Positions 1-8,697 of a DNA stretch of 64,000 nucleotides are shown here, one piece after another. The stretch lies in assembly GCA_963781785.1 (NCBI GenBank), contig CAWAHD010000001.1, positions 744,001 to 808,000 on the forward strand. The letters are read 5' to 3'. The first letter of the stretch is position 1. Each line of letters starts with the position of its first letter. The translations under genes and the position numbers were made by a program. The notes under the pieces were generated by a model that saw nothing but the letters and a program-made list of their open reading frames with translations, did no database searches and was not told the DNA's origin. The stretch is from CAWAHD01 sp963781785 (GTDB lineage Bacteria; Planctomycetota; Planctomycetia; Isosphaerales; Isosphaeraceae).

Positions 1-2321
1 AGGCGCGGGGCGAGCTGAACCGGCTGGGCCCGCGGTCCGACGTTTACAGCCTGGGCGCCACCCTTTACTGCCTGCTGACCGGCAAGCCGCCGTTCGAGAA
101 CGAGGACATCGGGGCCGTCCTGCACGCCGTGCAGGAGGGGCAATTTTCGCGGCCCTCCCAGCTCGATCTCTCGCTCGACAGGGCGTTGGAGGCCGTCTGC
201 CTGAGGGCCATGGCCACGGGGCCCGAGAATCGATACCCCACTCCCAGGGCCCTGGCCGACGATCTGGACCGATGGATGGCTGACGAGCCCGTGACCGCCT
301 GGCGCGAGCCGTTCTCGCGGCGTGCCCGGCGGTGGGCGCGCCGCAATCGAACGGCCGTGACGGCCGCGGGCGCGGCGGTGCTGGTGGCACTGGTCGGAAC
401 GGCGGTCGTGCTGGCGGTCCAGACGCGGGCCAATGCTGACCTCAAGGCGGCCAACGCCGAGCTGGCCATCGCCAACGCGCAGACGACCCGCGCCAACACC
501 GAGCTGGCAGCCTCCAACCAGCGGGAGCGGGCACGCTTCGAGCTGGCCCAGGAGGCGATCAAGATGTTCCACACGGGAGTCAGCGCGGATCTGCTGCTCA
601 AGCAGAAGGAGTTCGGCGCGCTGCGCACCAAGCTGCTGCGCGGTGCACAGGAGTTCTACCGCAAGCTGGAAGGGATGCTGGGGGGTCAGGCGGACCGGGA
701 CTCGCGGTTGGCGCTGGCGCGCCTACTTTGAGGTGGGCGAGCTCACCAGGCAACTCGATTCGAACAAGGATGCACTGGCGGTGCACCAGCGTGCCCTGGA
801 CTCTGTTCGAAGAGCTGGCGCGAAGGCCCGGCGGACGCGGTGCTGCAAGGCGAAATCGCAAGGAGCTATGCCGCCATCGCACTGCCACTCGCGTCGCTCG
901 GGCAACAGGCCCAGGCCCTGGCAGCCGCCGGCCGCGCCCGCGCCATCGCCCGGAAACTGGCCGAGGCTGACCCCGCCGATATCGGGCGCCGCAGCGAGCT
1001 GGGGCGGGCCGAATATCTTTATGGAGACTTCCTCCGGAATACCCCTCGAGCCGGCGAGGGGCTGGAGGCGCTCGCTCGGGCGCGGGTCATCCAGGAGGAC
1101 CTGGTGAGAAGCAACCCCTCGAACGAGCCGTTCCAGCTCGACCTCGCGCGGACGTGCGACGACCTGGCCATGGGCCTGATTCTGTTGGGCCGGACGGATG
1201 AGGCTCTGGCGGTCTGCGGCCGAGCGCGCGACCTGGTCGAGGGGCTGTTCCGGGGCAACCCGACCAATGCCCAGATCGCCCATGAGGTGCCGCGCACTCT
1301 CGGCAACCTGGCGATTGTGCTGGAGGTCGCAGGTCGTGACAACGAGGCGCTCGCGGCCCACGACCGGGCGCGTGAGGTGCTCGGCATGATCGGGGACGCC
1401 AATCCGACCCTCCTGTCCGTCACCCGCGATCGCGCCTGGGTCGACGCGATGACCGCCGGAATCCTGATCCGGAATGCACGGGATGCCGAAGCCCTCCCGT
1501 TGCTCGACCAGGCCCGGAAGGCCCGGGAGACCCTGGTGAAGTCGGGCAACGCCACCATCCGAGACCAGACGCAGCTCATCCGTATCCACAGGCGGATCGC
1601 GGGGATCCACACCCGGGCCGGGCGGACGTCCCAGGCGCTGGCATCGCGCGAACCGGCGCTGGCGGTCGCGACGAGGCTCGCCAATGCCCACCACAACGAC
1701 CTCGGCATCCAGTCCGAACTGGCCTGGGCCTACCTGGAGATCGGCGACCTCCTCAGCGCGACCGGCACACCTTCGGAAGCGCTGCCCTGGCACGACAAGG
1801 CGGTGGCGATCGAGCGCAAGATGGTCGAGGCTGAGCTGTCTGGCTCGCGGTATTACCTTGCCGGCGGCTTGAAGCGCCGCGGGATCACGCTCCAGAAGTG
1901 CGGCCGCGCCGCCCTGGCGGTCTCGGCCTTCCGCGAGGCCATCGCCATTCTCGAAGGGTTCGAGCATCCGACATCCGTCCACATCTACGACCTCGCCTGT
2001 TCGCAATCGCGGCTCTTCGGCGTCGCCACCGATGCCGGCTCGGGTCTCATGGCCGCCGACGGTCAGGCCGCGGCGGACCAGGCGATCAAGACCCTGCGCC
2101 GCTCCTTCGCCGCTGGTTGGAAACAGCTTTCCCAAACGAAGGCCGACGCCGACCTGGACCCGATCCGCTCCCGGCCCGACTTCCAGATGCTGATGCTCGA
2201 CATGGCCTTTCCGAAAGACCCGTTCGCGCGGCCGCTCTTGAACCGGTCTCGGCCAGGGTCGTTAAGGGGTGTCGTCAACTTTTCCCGGAAAGCCCTTGAC
2301 CACCCGCCACAACTGTATTAA
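1..2321 (+). CDS. Ser/Thr protein kinase with TPR domain, 5'-truncated, three frame breaks
   Basis: Only the 3' part lies in the window; the reading frame begins at base 3. The first residues are the end of a Hanks-type kinase lobe (RSDVYSLGATLYCLLTGKPP), followed by a C-lobe Arg motif (NRYPTPRALADDL), a single membrane segment (TAAGAAVLVALVGTAVVLAV, bases about 360-420), an Ala/Asn-rich coiled coil and a long extracellular TPR array reaching about base 2220. This kinase-TM-TPR layout is common in planctomycetes. The frame breaks three times within about 120 bases: near 717-722 (GC lost from a GCGC run), near 802 (extra T) and near 830 (extra G). The sum restores the original frame and the protein continues sensibly, so sequence error is likelier than decay. 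The TAA at 2319-2321 falls inside the promoter of the next operon. Substrates and signal are unknown. Confidence 0.8.
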
Positions 2322-2324
2322 GAT
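2296..2324 (+). promoter_or_regulatory. sigma-70-like promoter of the GntR/ABC operon
   Basis: TTGACC (2296-2301), a 17-base spacer and TAAGAT (2319-2324) lie about 30 bases before the ATG at 2353. The -10 box is inside the inverted repeat at 2313-2335, which suggests repression by the regulator encoded immediately downstream. Confidence 0.5.
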
Positions 2325-2335
2325 GATTAGTACAG
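2313..2335. promoter_or_regulatory. candidate operator of the GntR-family repressor
   Basis: CTGTATTA, 7 bases, TAGTACAG: the right arm is the reverse complement of CTGTACTA, so the arms match at 7 of 8 positions. It overlaps the -10 box and precedes the regulator gene by 17 bases. GntR proteins of the YtrA type usually bind such a palindrome at their own promoter; the assignment here is by position. Confidence 0.55.
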
Positions 2336-2352
2336 TCAATCAAGGTGCCGTC

Positions 2353-2757
2353 ATGCAGTATGAAATCTCCAGTGCGAGCCGCCTGCCGATTTACCAGCAA
2401 CTGGTGCAACAGGTTCGCGAAGCGATCGCTCGCGGCGACCTGAAGCCGGAAGTGCAGTTGCCCTCGGTGCGCCAGCTTTCGCGCGATCTGGTGATCAATC
2501 CCAATACGGTTGCCCGAGCCTATACCGAGCTCGAGCGCGAGGGGTTGCTCAATAATCGCCCGGGCCGGGGCGTGTTCGTCGCCGAGCCGAAAGACGAGTT
2601 GACCAGAGAAACGCGGCGGCGGCGGTTGCTGGAGGTTCTCGACCGGTTCCTCACCGAAGCCGTGCACCTGGCGTTCTCGGAGGAGGAAGTCCTACGGCTC
2701 GTATCCACTCGAGCGAGGCAGTTTCAATGGAACGCGGCGAAGGCGGGCTTGAAATGA
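2353..2757 (+). CDS. GntR family (YtrA-like) transcriptional regulator
   Basis: 134 residues. The N-terminal winged helix is clear: a 'PIYQQLVQQVREAIARGDL' helix, 'LPSVRQLSRDLVINPNTVAR' recognition region and 'EREGLLNNRPGRGVFV' wing. The remainder is only a short helical tail, as in the YtrA subfamily rather than FadR/HutC types with a large ligand domain. YtrA-like members are usually encoded first in ABC-exporter operons and repress them. The ATG at 2353 is chosen because the protein homology starts there; an in-frame upstream start would lie in the promoter. It is followed after 16 bases by the ABC ATPase. Confidence 0.9.
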   Translation: MQYEISSASRLPIYQQLVQQVREAIARGDLKPEVQLPSVRQLSRDLVINPNTVARAYTELEREGLLNNRPGRGVFVAEPKDELTRETRRRRLLEVLDRFLTEAVHLAFSEEEVLRLVSTRARQFQWNAAKAGLK

Positions 2758-2773
2758 GCAGAAAGGCGCCTCG

Positions 2774-3730
2774 ATGACGCATGCCATCCTCACAGAGCGG
2801 CTCACGAAATATTACGGCGTGCGCTGCGTGGTCAACTGCCTGAACCTGCGCGTCCCGGCCGGGACCGTCTATGGCTTCCTGGGGCGCAACGGAGCCGGCA
2901 AGTCGACGACGATCAGGATGCTGCTGGGGATGGCTCAGCCCAATTTTGGCCGGGTTGAGCTCCTGGGCCACGAGCTCGCCGACCTGCCTCCCGAGGTGCG
3001 GGCCCGCATTGCCTATCTGGCGGAAGGCCATCCGCTCTACGGCTGGATGACCGTCGCCGAAGCGGCTCGGTTCGGCAGCTCGTTCCATGCCGCACGCTGG
3101 AATCAGCGGCTGGTCGATCAGATTCTCGACCACTTCGAGATCCCGGCCCGCGCCAAGCTCCGCCGGCTGTCCAACGGCCAGCGGGCCAACGTCGCATTAG
3201 CACTGGCCATCGCCCCCGATCCCGACCTGCTCATCCTCGATGACCCCACGCTCGGCCTGGACACGGTCGCCCGCCGCGATTTCCTGATGTCGATGATCCA
3301 TCTCGTGCAGCGCCAGGGGCGGACGATCCTGTTCAGCTCGCATATCCTGGCCGACGTCGAGCGCGTCGCCGACCGCATCGGCATCCTGGTCGACGGCGTG
3401 CTGCGGGTCGACTGCCCGACCGAGCACTTCAAGCAAAGCGTGAGCAAGCTGGTGCTCGAGTTCGCGGGCCGGCCTCCGGCGTTTCCCGGGTGCGCGGGCC
3501 TGGTTCAGGCGTGGGAGGTGGGCCACCGTCTCGAGCTCGTGATCGTCAACTTCGGGGCCCCGCAGCGCCAGGTGATCGAATCGCTGTCGCCCTTGGCCTG
3601 GGACGAGGTCGGGCTGAACCTCGAAGACGCCTTCGTCGACTACACACGCGGCCCGCGGCGGTCGTTGCCCGTTTTCGGTGAGGAAACGACGGAAGCTCAA
3701 CCGAGCAAGAGCGATCGTGGAGCGGCATGA
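2774..3730 (+). CDS. ABC transporter ATP-binding protein
   Basis: 318 residues, a single nucleotide-binding domain of the ABC-2 exporter (CcmA/YtrB-like) type. Walker A is GRNGAGKST (about residue 38), the signature is LSNGQ rather than LSGGQ, Walker B is LLILDDPTLGLD and the switch His is in 'ILFSSHILADVE'. A C-terminal accessory region follows, as in exporters whose ATPase feeds a separate permease. It follows the GntR gene by 16 bases and its TGA overlaps the next ATG (ATGA at 3727-3730), so the genes are translationally coupled. The substrate cannot be inferred. Confidence 0.92.
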   Translation: MTHAILTERLTKYYGVRCVVNCLNLRVPAGTVYGFLGRNGAGKSTTIRMLLGMAQPNFGRVELLGHELADLPPEVRARIAYLAEGHPLYGWMTVAEAARFGSSFHAARWNQRLVDQILDHFEIPARAKLRRLSNGQRANVALALAIAPDPDLLILDDPTLGLDTVARRDFLMSMIHLVQRQGRTILFSSHILADVERVADRIGILVDGVLRVDCPTEHFKQSVSKLVLEFAGRPPAFPGCAGLVQAWEVGHRLELVIVNFGAPQRQVIESLSPLAWDEVGLNLEDAFVDYTRGPRRSLPVFGEETTEAQPSKSDRGAA

Positions 3731-5198
3731 TCATGATTGCACGCAAATTCTCTCTTCTGCGTCAGCTCGCGTGGGCGACGACCCTCGCGACCGGATTCGC
3801 CGCACTCTGGGGCATGCTGGTGGCCTGGCTGGGCACGTCGATTCAAAACGCCTTGCCGGCCGGGAATCCGGCGGTTTTCGAACGGCTCCAGGTCAGGTCC
3901 GATGGCACGCTCTTGATCCAGGGCTTCCCGCAAGACGGGGTATCCGAGGTGACCTATCGCGACTTGAAAGGCGTTGAGCAACGCGCTCCGGACAGAGACG
4001 ACCTGCTCTCCGCCGTGTCTCTTTTCCACGCCCAGAACCCACCGGGCTTCTTTTCCCCACGGCCAGGCTGGTCGGAGAGGCTCACGGCCTTTGTGAATGA
4101 ACGAGAGCCGACCGTCAACTGGTTCTTCGTGCACGACGGCGAGCCGGACGGAGCGGGGTACTTTGCCGGTTACGATCGCACGAGCAAGCGGCGGGTCGGT
4201 TTCATTGGGATGTCCGGCTTTCGAAAAGACCCGGTGCCGCCAGCCGAATGGATTCCCGTGCGAGGCAACCCGATAAGCTCGGCGCCGAGCTCGATCTATT
4301 CGGGCCACCAGTGGGTGCTCAGGCCCGAGGGCGGGGACGTGCCGCCGCGCTTGGTTTATCTGCCATCCGGAAGCCAACTGCGACAGGCCGACCTCGCCGC
4401 ACACACGGTAACGACCGTCTTTGAAGCGCCCGAGCCGATCGAGTCGGTCGGAATTCCCATGCTCGCATACTGGTCCAATGGACACTCCTCGACGGAACAA
4501 CCCATTCTGGTGCGGACGACGCAGCAGATCCATGAACTCGATCAGCAGCATCACGTCGTCAAGGTGTTCACCCTCCCGGCCGACGTCGACCGGCGGAACT
4601 ACGTCGAGTGGCATGAGATCAAGACCGGCCAGGTCATCGCAATCGTCGGCCCGCTGTGGTCGACCGGCGGGCGAGACAACGTCATGAGACAGATGGTGTA
4701 TCGGATCAAGGGCGATGGAGCGATCGAGGACCAGTTCCCGGTTGACTTGCAAACGGGATCGACCGCCCCGAACAAACAAGTGCAGGCCTTGTGGCTGGCT
4801 CTCGGGCTGCCGGTACCGGCGATCGTATCGGCGATCGGCCTCGTCGTTGTGATCGCGACCGATCACCCACAGGGCTATGCCGCGGCCGTGGCGGTCCTCC
4901 TGAAAGATTCAGGGCTCAGCATAATCGCGGTCCTCGCTCTGTCAATCGTCCTGGCCATCCTGGCCCATCGGAGAAGTCGTGCGTTCGGCCTTTCCGGCGC
5001 GAGCAAATCAGTTGGTCGGTGTTTGTGCTCCTTTTCGGCCTGCCGGCTTACGTGGGCTTTCGACTGTATCGTCGTTGGCCGATCCGGCAGCCCTGTCCGA
5101 GTTGCCACGCTCAGGCTCCCCGCGACCGTGTGACGTGCGCGGAGTGCGGAACACGATTTCCGGATCCTTCGCTGAAAGGAACCGAGATCTTCGCCTGA
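3727..5198 (+). CDS. Membrane protein with large extracytoplasmic domain and C-terminal zinc ribbon, frameshifted
   Basis: About 490 residues when a one-base loss near 4996-5000 is corrected. It has an N-terminal membrane segment (ATTLATGFAALWGMLVAWL), a roughly 320-residue soluble region without recognised motifs, then three hydrophobic segments (about 4790-4860, 4905-4965, 5010-5060). After the break the second frame gives a double CxxC zinc ribbon: CPSCHAQAPRDR followed by CAECGTRFP. The ATGA overlap with the ATPase gene and the permease following closely make it the third component of this exporter operon. I recognise no named family for the soluble domain. ATG codons at 3727 and 3733 are both possible starts. 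Confidence 0.7.
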
Positions 5199-5289
5199 AG
5201 CGACGGCGGAGCACCCGTGGAGGGTGACGCGGCTGAATCGATGCTCGGTCGTTGATCGGATCGATACGTCCTTGCGGGAGAGAGCAAAA

Positions 5290-5970
5290 ATGGTCCTGGC
5301 CATCGTGAAGAAGGAGCTGCGTGAAACACGGGTATTCACCGCTCTGGCGCTTGGACTGTATTTCATCTATCTGAGCAAGCTGACGGGCCTTTGGGGACGC
5401 CTGCTCGATTCGATTTTCGCCTGGGTCCCCGGAATGAGCGTGGAACTGCCCGATGTCCCGTTTGTTGAAGGTCCATTCCTGAGGATTTTGCTCTTCATTG
5501 GAGCCGCTCTGGCGATCACCCTGGGGTTCCGGCAATCGGCCTGGGAGCCCAGCCAGGGGACGGCCCAGTACCTCCTGCATCTTCCGCTCAAGCGCCGAGC
5601 CATCTTCTTGACGAAGCTGACGACGGGGATCGGCCTCTTGCTCGGGTGCACGCTGCTTCCCATCCTGATCTACGGGACCTGGGCCGCCATGCCGGCGACG
5701 CATGCCGGCCCATTCGAATGGTCGATGACGTGGCCTGCGTTCCTGGTCTGGCTCTCCATGCCGCTCGTGTATCTTGGGGCGTTTGCGAGCGGCATTCGCC
5801 CGGCACGCTGGTTCGGCTCGCGGCTCTTGCCCCTCTTCTCCGTGGCGGTGGCCGGCTCCATCCTGGGAGCCGTGTCGCTATGGTGGCCGATCGCACTGCC
5901 GCTCCTGTTGCTCGTGGCGGCCGTGCTCGTCAGCGATATCCTCTGGGAAGTTGAGACACGCGATTTTTGA
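5290..5970 (+). CDS. ABC-2 type permease subunit
   Basis: 226 residues with an N-terminal cytosolic 'IVKKELRETR' element typical of ABC-2 permeases, followed by about five or six hydrophobic segments (for example LYFIYLSKLTGLWG, FLRILLFIGAALAITLGF, LTTGIGLLLGCTLLPILIYG, ALPLLLLVAAVLV). The ATG at 5290 is preferred because GGGAGAGAG lies just before it; an upstream in-frame start at 5224 has no such site. With the ATPase at 2774-3730 it would form the exporter. It is the last gene of the operon. Confidence 0.8.
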   Translation: MVLAIVKKELRETRVFTALALGLYFIYLSKLTGLWGRLLDSIFAWVPGMSVELPDVPFVEGPFLRILLFIGAALAITLGFRQSAWEPSQGTAQYLLHLPLKRRAIFLTKLTTGIGLLLGCTLLPILIYGTWAAMPATHAGPFEWSMTWPAFLVWLSMPLVYLGAFASGIRPARWFGSRLLPLFSVAVAGSILGAVSLWWPIALPLLLLVAAVLVSDILWEVETRDF

Positions 5971-6044
5971 CACTTCTCGCTGAACACCTCCCAGAAATTC
6001 GGCAGGCGCCGATCTCTGTCCACAGCTGACTCGTGCCACATACC

Positions 6045-6119
6045 AACCCGAAGCGTGAGCGAGGGAGCTGGCGTGGCGCCGCAAGGAACTCGCGGCATCC
6101 CTCGCTGACGCTTCGGGTT
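6045..6119. repeat. palindromic repeat, AACCCGAAGCGT type
   Basis: Arms at 6045-6066 (starting AACCCGAAGCGT) and 6098-6119 (ending ACGCTTCGGGTT) are inverted copies with one mismatch over 22 bases, separated by 31 bases. Such REP-like palindromes recur between genes in planctomycete genomes, from general knowledge. It lies 75 bases after the exporter operon and could also end its transcripts, although no T tract follows. Confidence 0.75.
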
Positions 6120-6207
6120 AGTGTTGCCCTTCCGCTTCGACCCGGTGGTGTTCAGCGAGGAGACTCCGATTTTTGAGCCCCCTCCTGCGCGGGCTCGACC
6201 CGGGCAA

Positions 6208-6402
6208 TCAGGCCAGAAAGTCCTCGGGGCCGACCCCGAAGTATCGCGCGAGAATCCCGATGTGCCGGCGGGTCAGTTTCTTCTTGCCGTGGAGGACTTC
6301 AGAAATCGTCGACATCGGGATCCGTACGTCGGCCGAAAGCTTGGCCTGAGTAATGCCCCGCGCGTCGATGAGATGCCTCACGCAAGGTTCAACCGGTTCC
6401 AA
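6208..6402 (-). pseudogene. HigA-type antitoxin remnant (C-terminal HTH domain only)
   Basis: The minus strand encodes a complete Cro/C1-type helix-turn-helix: 'HLIDARGITQAKLSADV' then 'PMSTISEVLHGKKKLTRRHI' and 'ILARYFGVGPEDFLA'. This matches the C-terminal half of HigA-family antitoxins, which are usually about 130 residues; the N-terminal half is absent. Upstream the frame stays open but shows no HigA character and runs into the palindrome at 6440-6500. The only start near homology is a TTG at 6402. No toxin gene is visible on either side. I call it a decayed remnant; a short functional DNA-binding protein is possible. Confidence 0.6.
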
Positions 6403-6439
6403 GCGATCACATCGATTCCGTACCGAGGAGACCGAACAT

Positions 6440-6500
6440 ACCAGCCCGACGCGCCAGCGAGGCGAATGCCGCCGAACCCTCGCCGGCGCGTCGGGCTGGT
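6440..6500. repeat. palindromic repeat, ACCAGCCCGACG type
   Basis: Arms at 6440-6462 (starting ACCAGCCCGACG) and 6478-6500 (ending CGTCGGGCTGGT) are inverted with one mismatch over 23 bases around a 15-base loop. It belongs to the same general class as the repeat at 6045-6119 but has a different core. Together they bracket the HigA remnant. Confidence 0.75.
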
Positions 6501-6733
6501 CTGCCTTGAGTCGCTCCGCCCGATTTCCTCACATCACGCCGGCTGTGCCGGATATGCCGTTTGCGGCCCCAAAGAAATCTGGGAAATCTGTAGCCGGAGA
6601 CGCCAGATCGATTTATGTTTCTTAAGTAAACAAGATGGTCCGGCAGGGCGCCATCCAGTCATGGCTGTCCGGCCCGTCACATCAGTCTGGAACTCACTAA
6701 TTACCAAAGAGTAACGACCGAGGACTCCGGATC

Positions 6734-8611
6734 ATGCCAATCTCCGCCACCAAAAGAAAATCGAACAAGAAAAACGCCCAAAAAAGCACTGGGCCACGTA
6801 CAGCCGCTGGTAAGAACGCCGTGCGGTTCAACTCGGTAACCCACGGGGCCACGGCGAAAACCCCGGTGCTGCCGTGGGAGGAGCAGGCGCTCTTCGACAA
6901 GCGGATTCTCGGCTACAAGACATGGGTTCAGCCCGAGGGAGACCTTGAGAACTCCATCGTGGAAGAGCTGACCCTGGCCTCCTGGCAACTGGAAAGGGCG
7001 ACACTCTCGAATGTCGCCAGGGTGACTTTCAACATCCATACGGCGAGGGCCGAGGAGTTGCGTCTGGCGCAGCACGAAGCCGCCGCGCTCGGCCAACGGC
7101 TGTTCTTTGACCAGCACGGGCCGTTGCCGCTGCATCCGAGATCGGAATTCGAGGCTCGTGAGCCGCGGACAGTCTGGTCAAAGACTGCCGACGATCCCGA
7201 TCATCCCAGCCGGCTGGTGATGTCCCTGGAGGCAACCCGGGCGGGCTGTCGATGGCTCCTGGACCGCTGGACCGAGCTCCGCGACCGGCTCGAATCCGGC
7301 GAATGCTGGCACGCTCCCGAGAAGCTCAAAGCCGTCAGGCTGCTGGGGAAGCTTCCCTATGACGCCGCCGACGAACGCGAGGTCACACAGATTTACCTCT
7401 GTTGCCACGTGATCGACCCCCGAGAGCGGGACGACCCCTTCTTCGAGATCGCCTCCGACATGGAGAAAACCGACTACAAGCGGTTCCGGGAGCGGCTGGC
7501 CCGGCGGAATGTCGAGTCGATGCGTCCCGCCGACTCAGTCGCAGCTCGGGCACATTTGCTCGACCTGGTCGATTGGAAAATCGACCGGCTGAACACGCTG
7601 GCCGACCAGCGGCTGGCGTTCGACGACGCCATGAACGCACTCAAAACCGACATCATGGGCTTCGACGATAGCGACGAAGGCGAGCGGCTCCGCCGCCACG
7701 CCGCGACCTGCCAGCGAGCAATGCACCGCGCGATCGCCACAATCATCAAGATGCGCAAAGACCTCCCACCTCCGGAACTCGACCTGATCGAAGACAGGCG
7801 CCTCCCGCGGGAGGCCGGGACTGGCGAGCCGGCAATCGAAGATCGATACTCGGCGATCGAAAATGGGGAGCCGCTCGCCGCGACGGTGAACGACGAGAAC
7901 CGTGAAACCCCAGATCAACTCGCGGTATTCGAGCTGAGAACGGAAAGCCAAACAGCGGAGACTGTGAATCGACAAAGCAAAGCCACCGACGCTGGCGATG
8001 CGACACAAGTCCAAGCAGCGGTCGACGTTCAGGAGCCCGAAATGAACGCCGCCAACAGCGAGAATCTCGCTGTCGAAGACAAACCGGCCGCAGTCGAACT
8101 TGAGCAAGACGAACAGATCCACGCCGCAGCCGTCGACGACGAGCACGAACTTCCCAATTGGCCCGCGGAGGACACCATCGTCCCGGCTCCCGACCACGAA
8201 CCCACGGTCGAGAGCACCTGTCCACAAGTCGAAGTCGCAACACGAAACGAAGAACCAACGGCATCGGAGACGAAGGCAATGGGACCAGGGGCAAACGACA
8301 GCCAAAGGGCGGTGCCAGACTTGACTGGGGTTCTCTCTCGAGCAGCCTGGGAGAGGATCACGGCCCTGGCAGCCCGCAAGAGACGCGAGGACCGCCAAAA
8401 TCGCCGGGAAATGAACGATGGCGGCGAGTGTGACCGCGCGAAGTGTGACAAGGACTATGCGAAATTCGTCGCCGGGATCGAGGCGTACATCAACCTACCG
8501 TCATCTCTATCAGAGATGCGTCGTTCAATCAGGGAACGCACGGAATCACCCGGCCCGAGTCAGGACCCAAGAGCGGAATTCGGCTGTGCGGAAAGCCCGG
8601 AGACGGTTTGA
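6734..8611 (+). CDS. KSTGPRT-motif protein of unknown function with acidic disordered tail
   Basis: 625 residues. The N-terminus carries the 'NAQKSTGPRTAAGKNAVRFN' and HGA motif typical of a multi-copy family of unknown function in planctomycetes and acidobacteria. Residues about 60-350 are helical and charged. From about residue 360 the chain is rich in Glu, Asp, Ala, Thr and Gln without large hydrophobic segments, as in a disordered tail. There is no signal peptide or membrane segment. It is a lone gene with an IS4 element inserted about 86 bases past its stop. I do not assign a function. Confidence 0.8.
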   Translation: MPISATKRKSNKKNAQKSTGPRTAAGKNAVRFNSVTHGATAKTPVLPWEEQALFDKRILGYKTWVQPEGDLENSIVEELTLASWQLERATLSNVARVTFNIHTARAEELRLAQHEAAALGQRLFFDQHGPLPLHPRSEFEAREPRTVWSKTADDPDHPSRLVMSLEATRAGCRWLLDRWTELRDRLESGECWHAPEKLKAVRLLGKLPYDAADEREVTQIYLCCHVIDPRERDDPFFEIASDMEKTDYKRFRERLARRNVESMRPADSVAARAHLLDLVDWKIDRLNTLADQRLAFDDAMNALKTDIMGFDDSDEGERLRRHAATCQRAMHRAIATIIKMRKDLPPPELDLIEDRRLPREAGTGEPAIEDRYSAIENGEPLAATVNDENRETPDQLAVFELRTESQTAETVNRQSKATDAGDATQVQAAVDVQEPEMNAANSENLAVEDKPAAVELEQDEQIHAAAVDDEHELPNWPAEDTIVPAPDHEPTVESTCPQVEVATRNEEPTASETKAMGPGANDSQRAVPDLTGVLSRAAWERITALAARKRREDRQNRREMNDGGECDRAKCDKDYAKFVAGIEAYINLPSSLSEMRRSIRERTESPGPSQDPRAEFGCAESPETV

Positions 8612-8691
8612 ACAGTTCAGCCCAGGGCATCCCCGTGCGTTGATGAGCAGTCGGCCTCTGGCCTGGTGAGCATCTCTGGGTGCCACTGGTC

Positions 8692-8697
8692 GTACCC
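8692..8697. repeat. target site duplication (left), GTACCC
   Basis: GTACCC directly precedes the left IS terminus and recurs at 10210-10215 after the right terminus. It sits in the loop of a target palindrome with arms CACTGGTC (8684-8691) and GACCAGTG (10216-10223). Confidence 0.7.

Noticed and set aside
723..2135. Long open frame (470 codons) on the minus strand opposite the TPR region
   Set aside because: It mirrors the real coding strand; GC-rich third positions keep antisense frames open. It has no motif and no ribosome-binding site.
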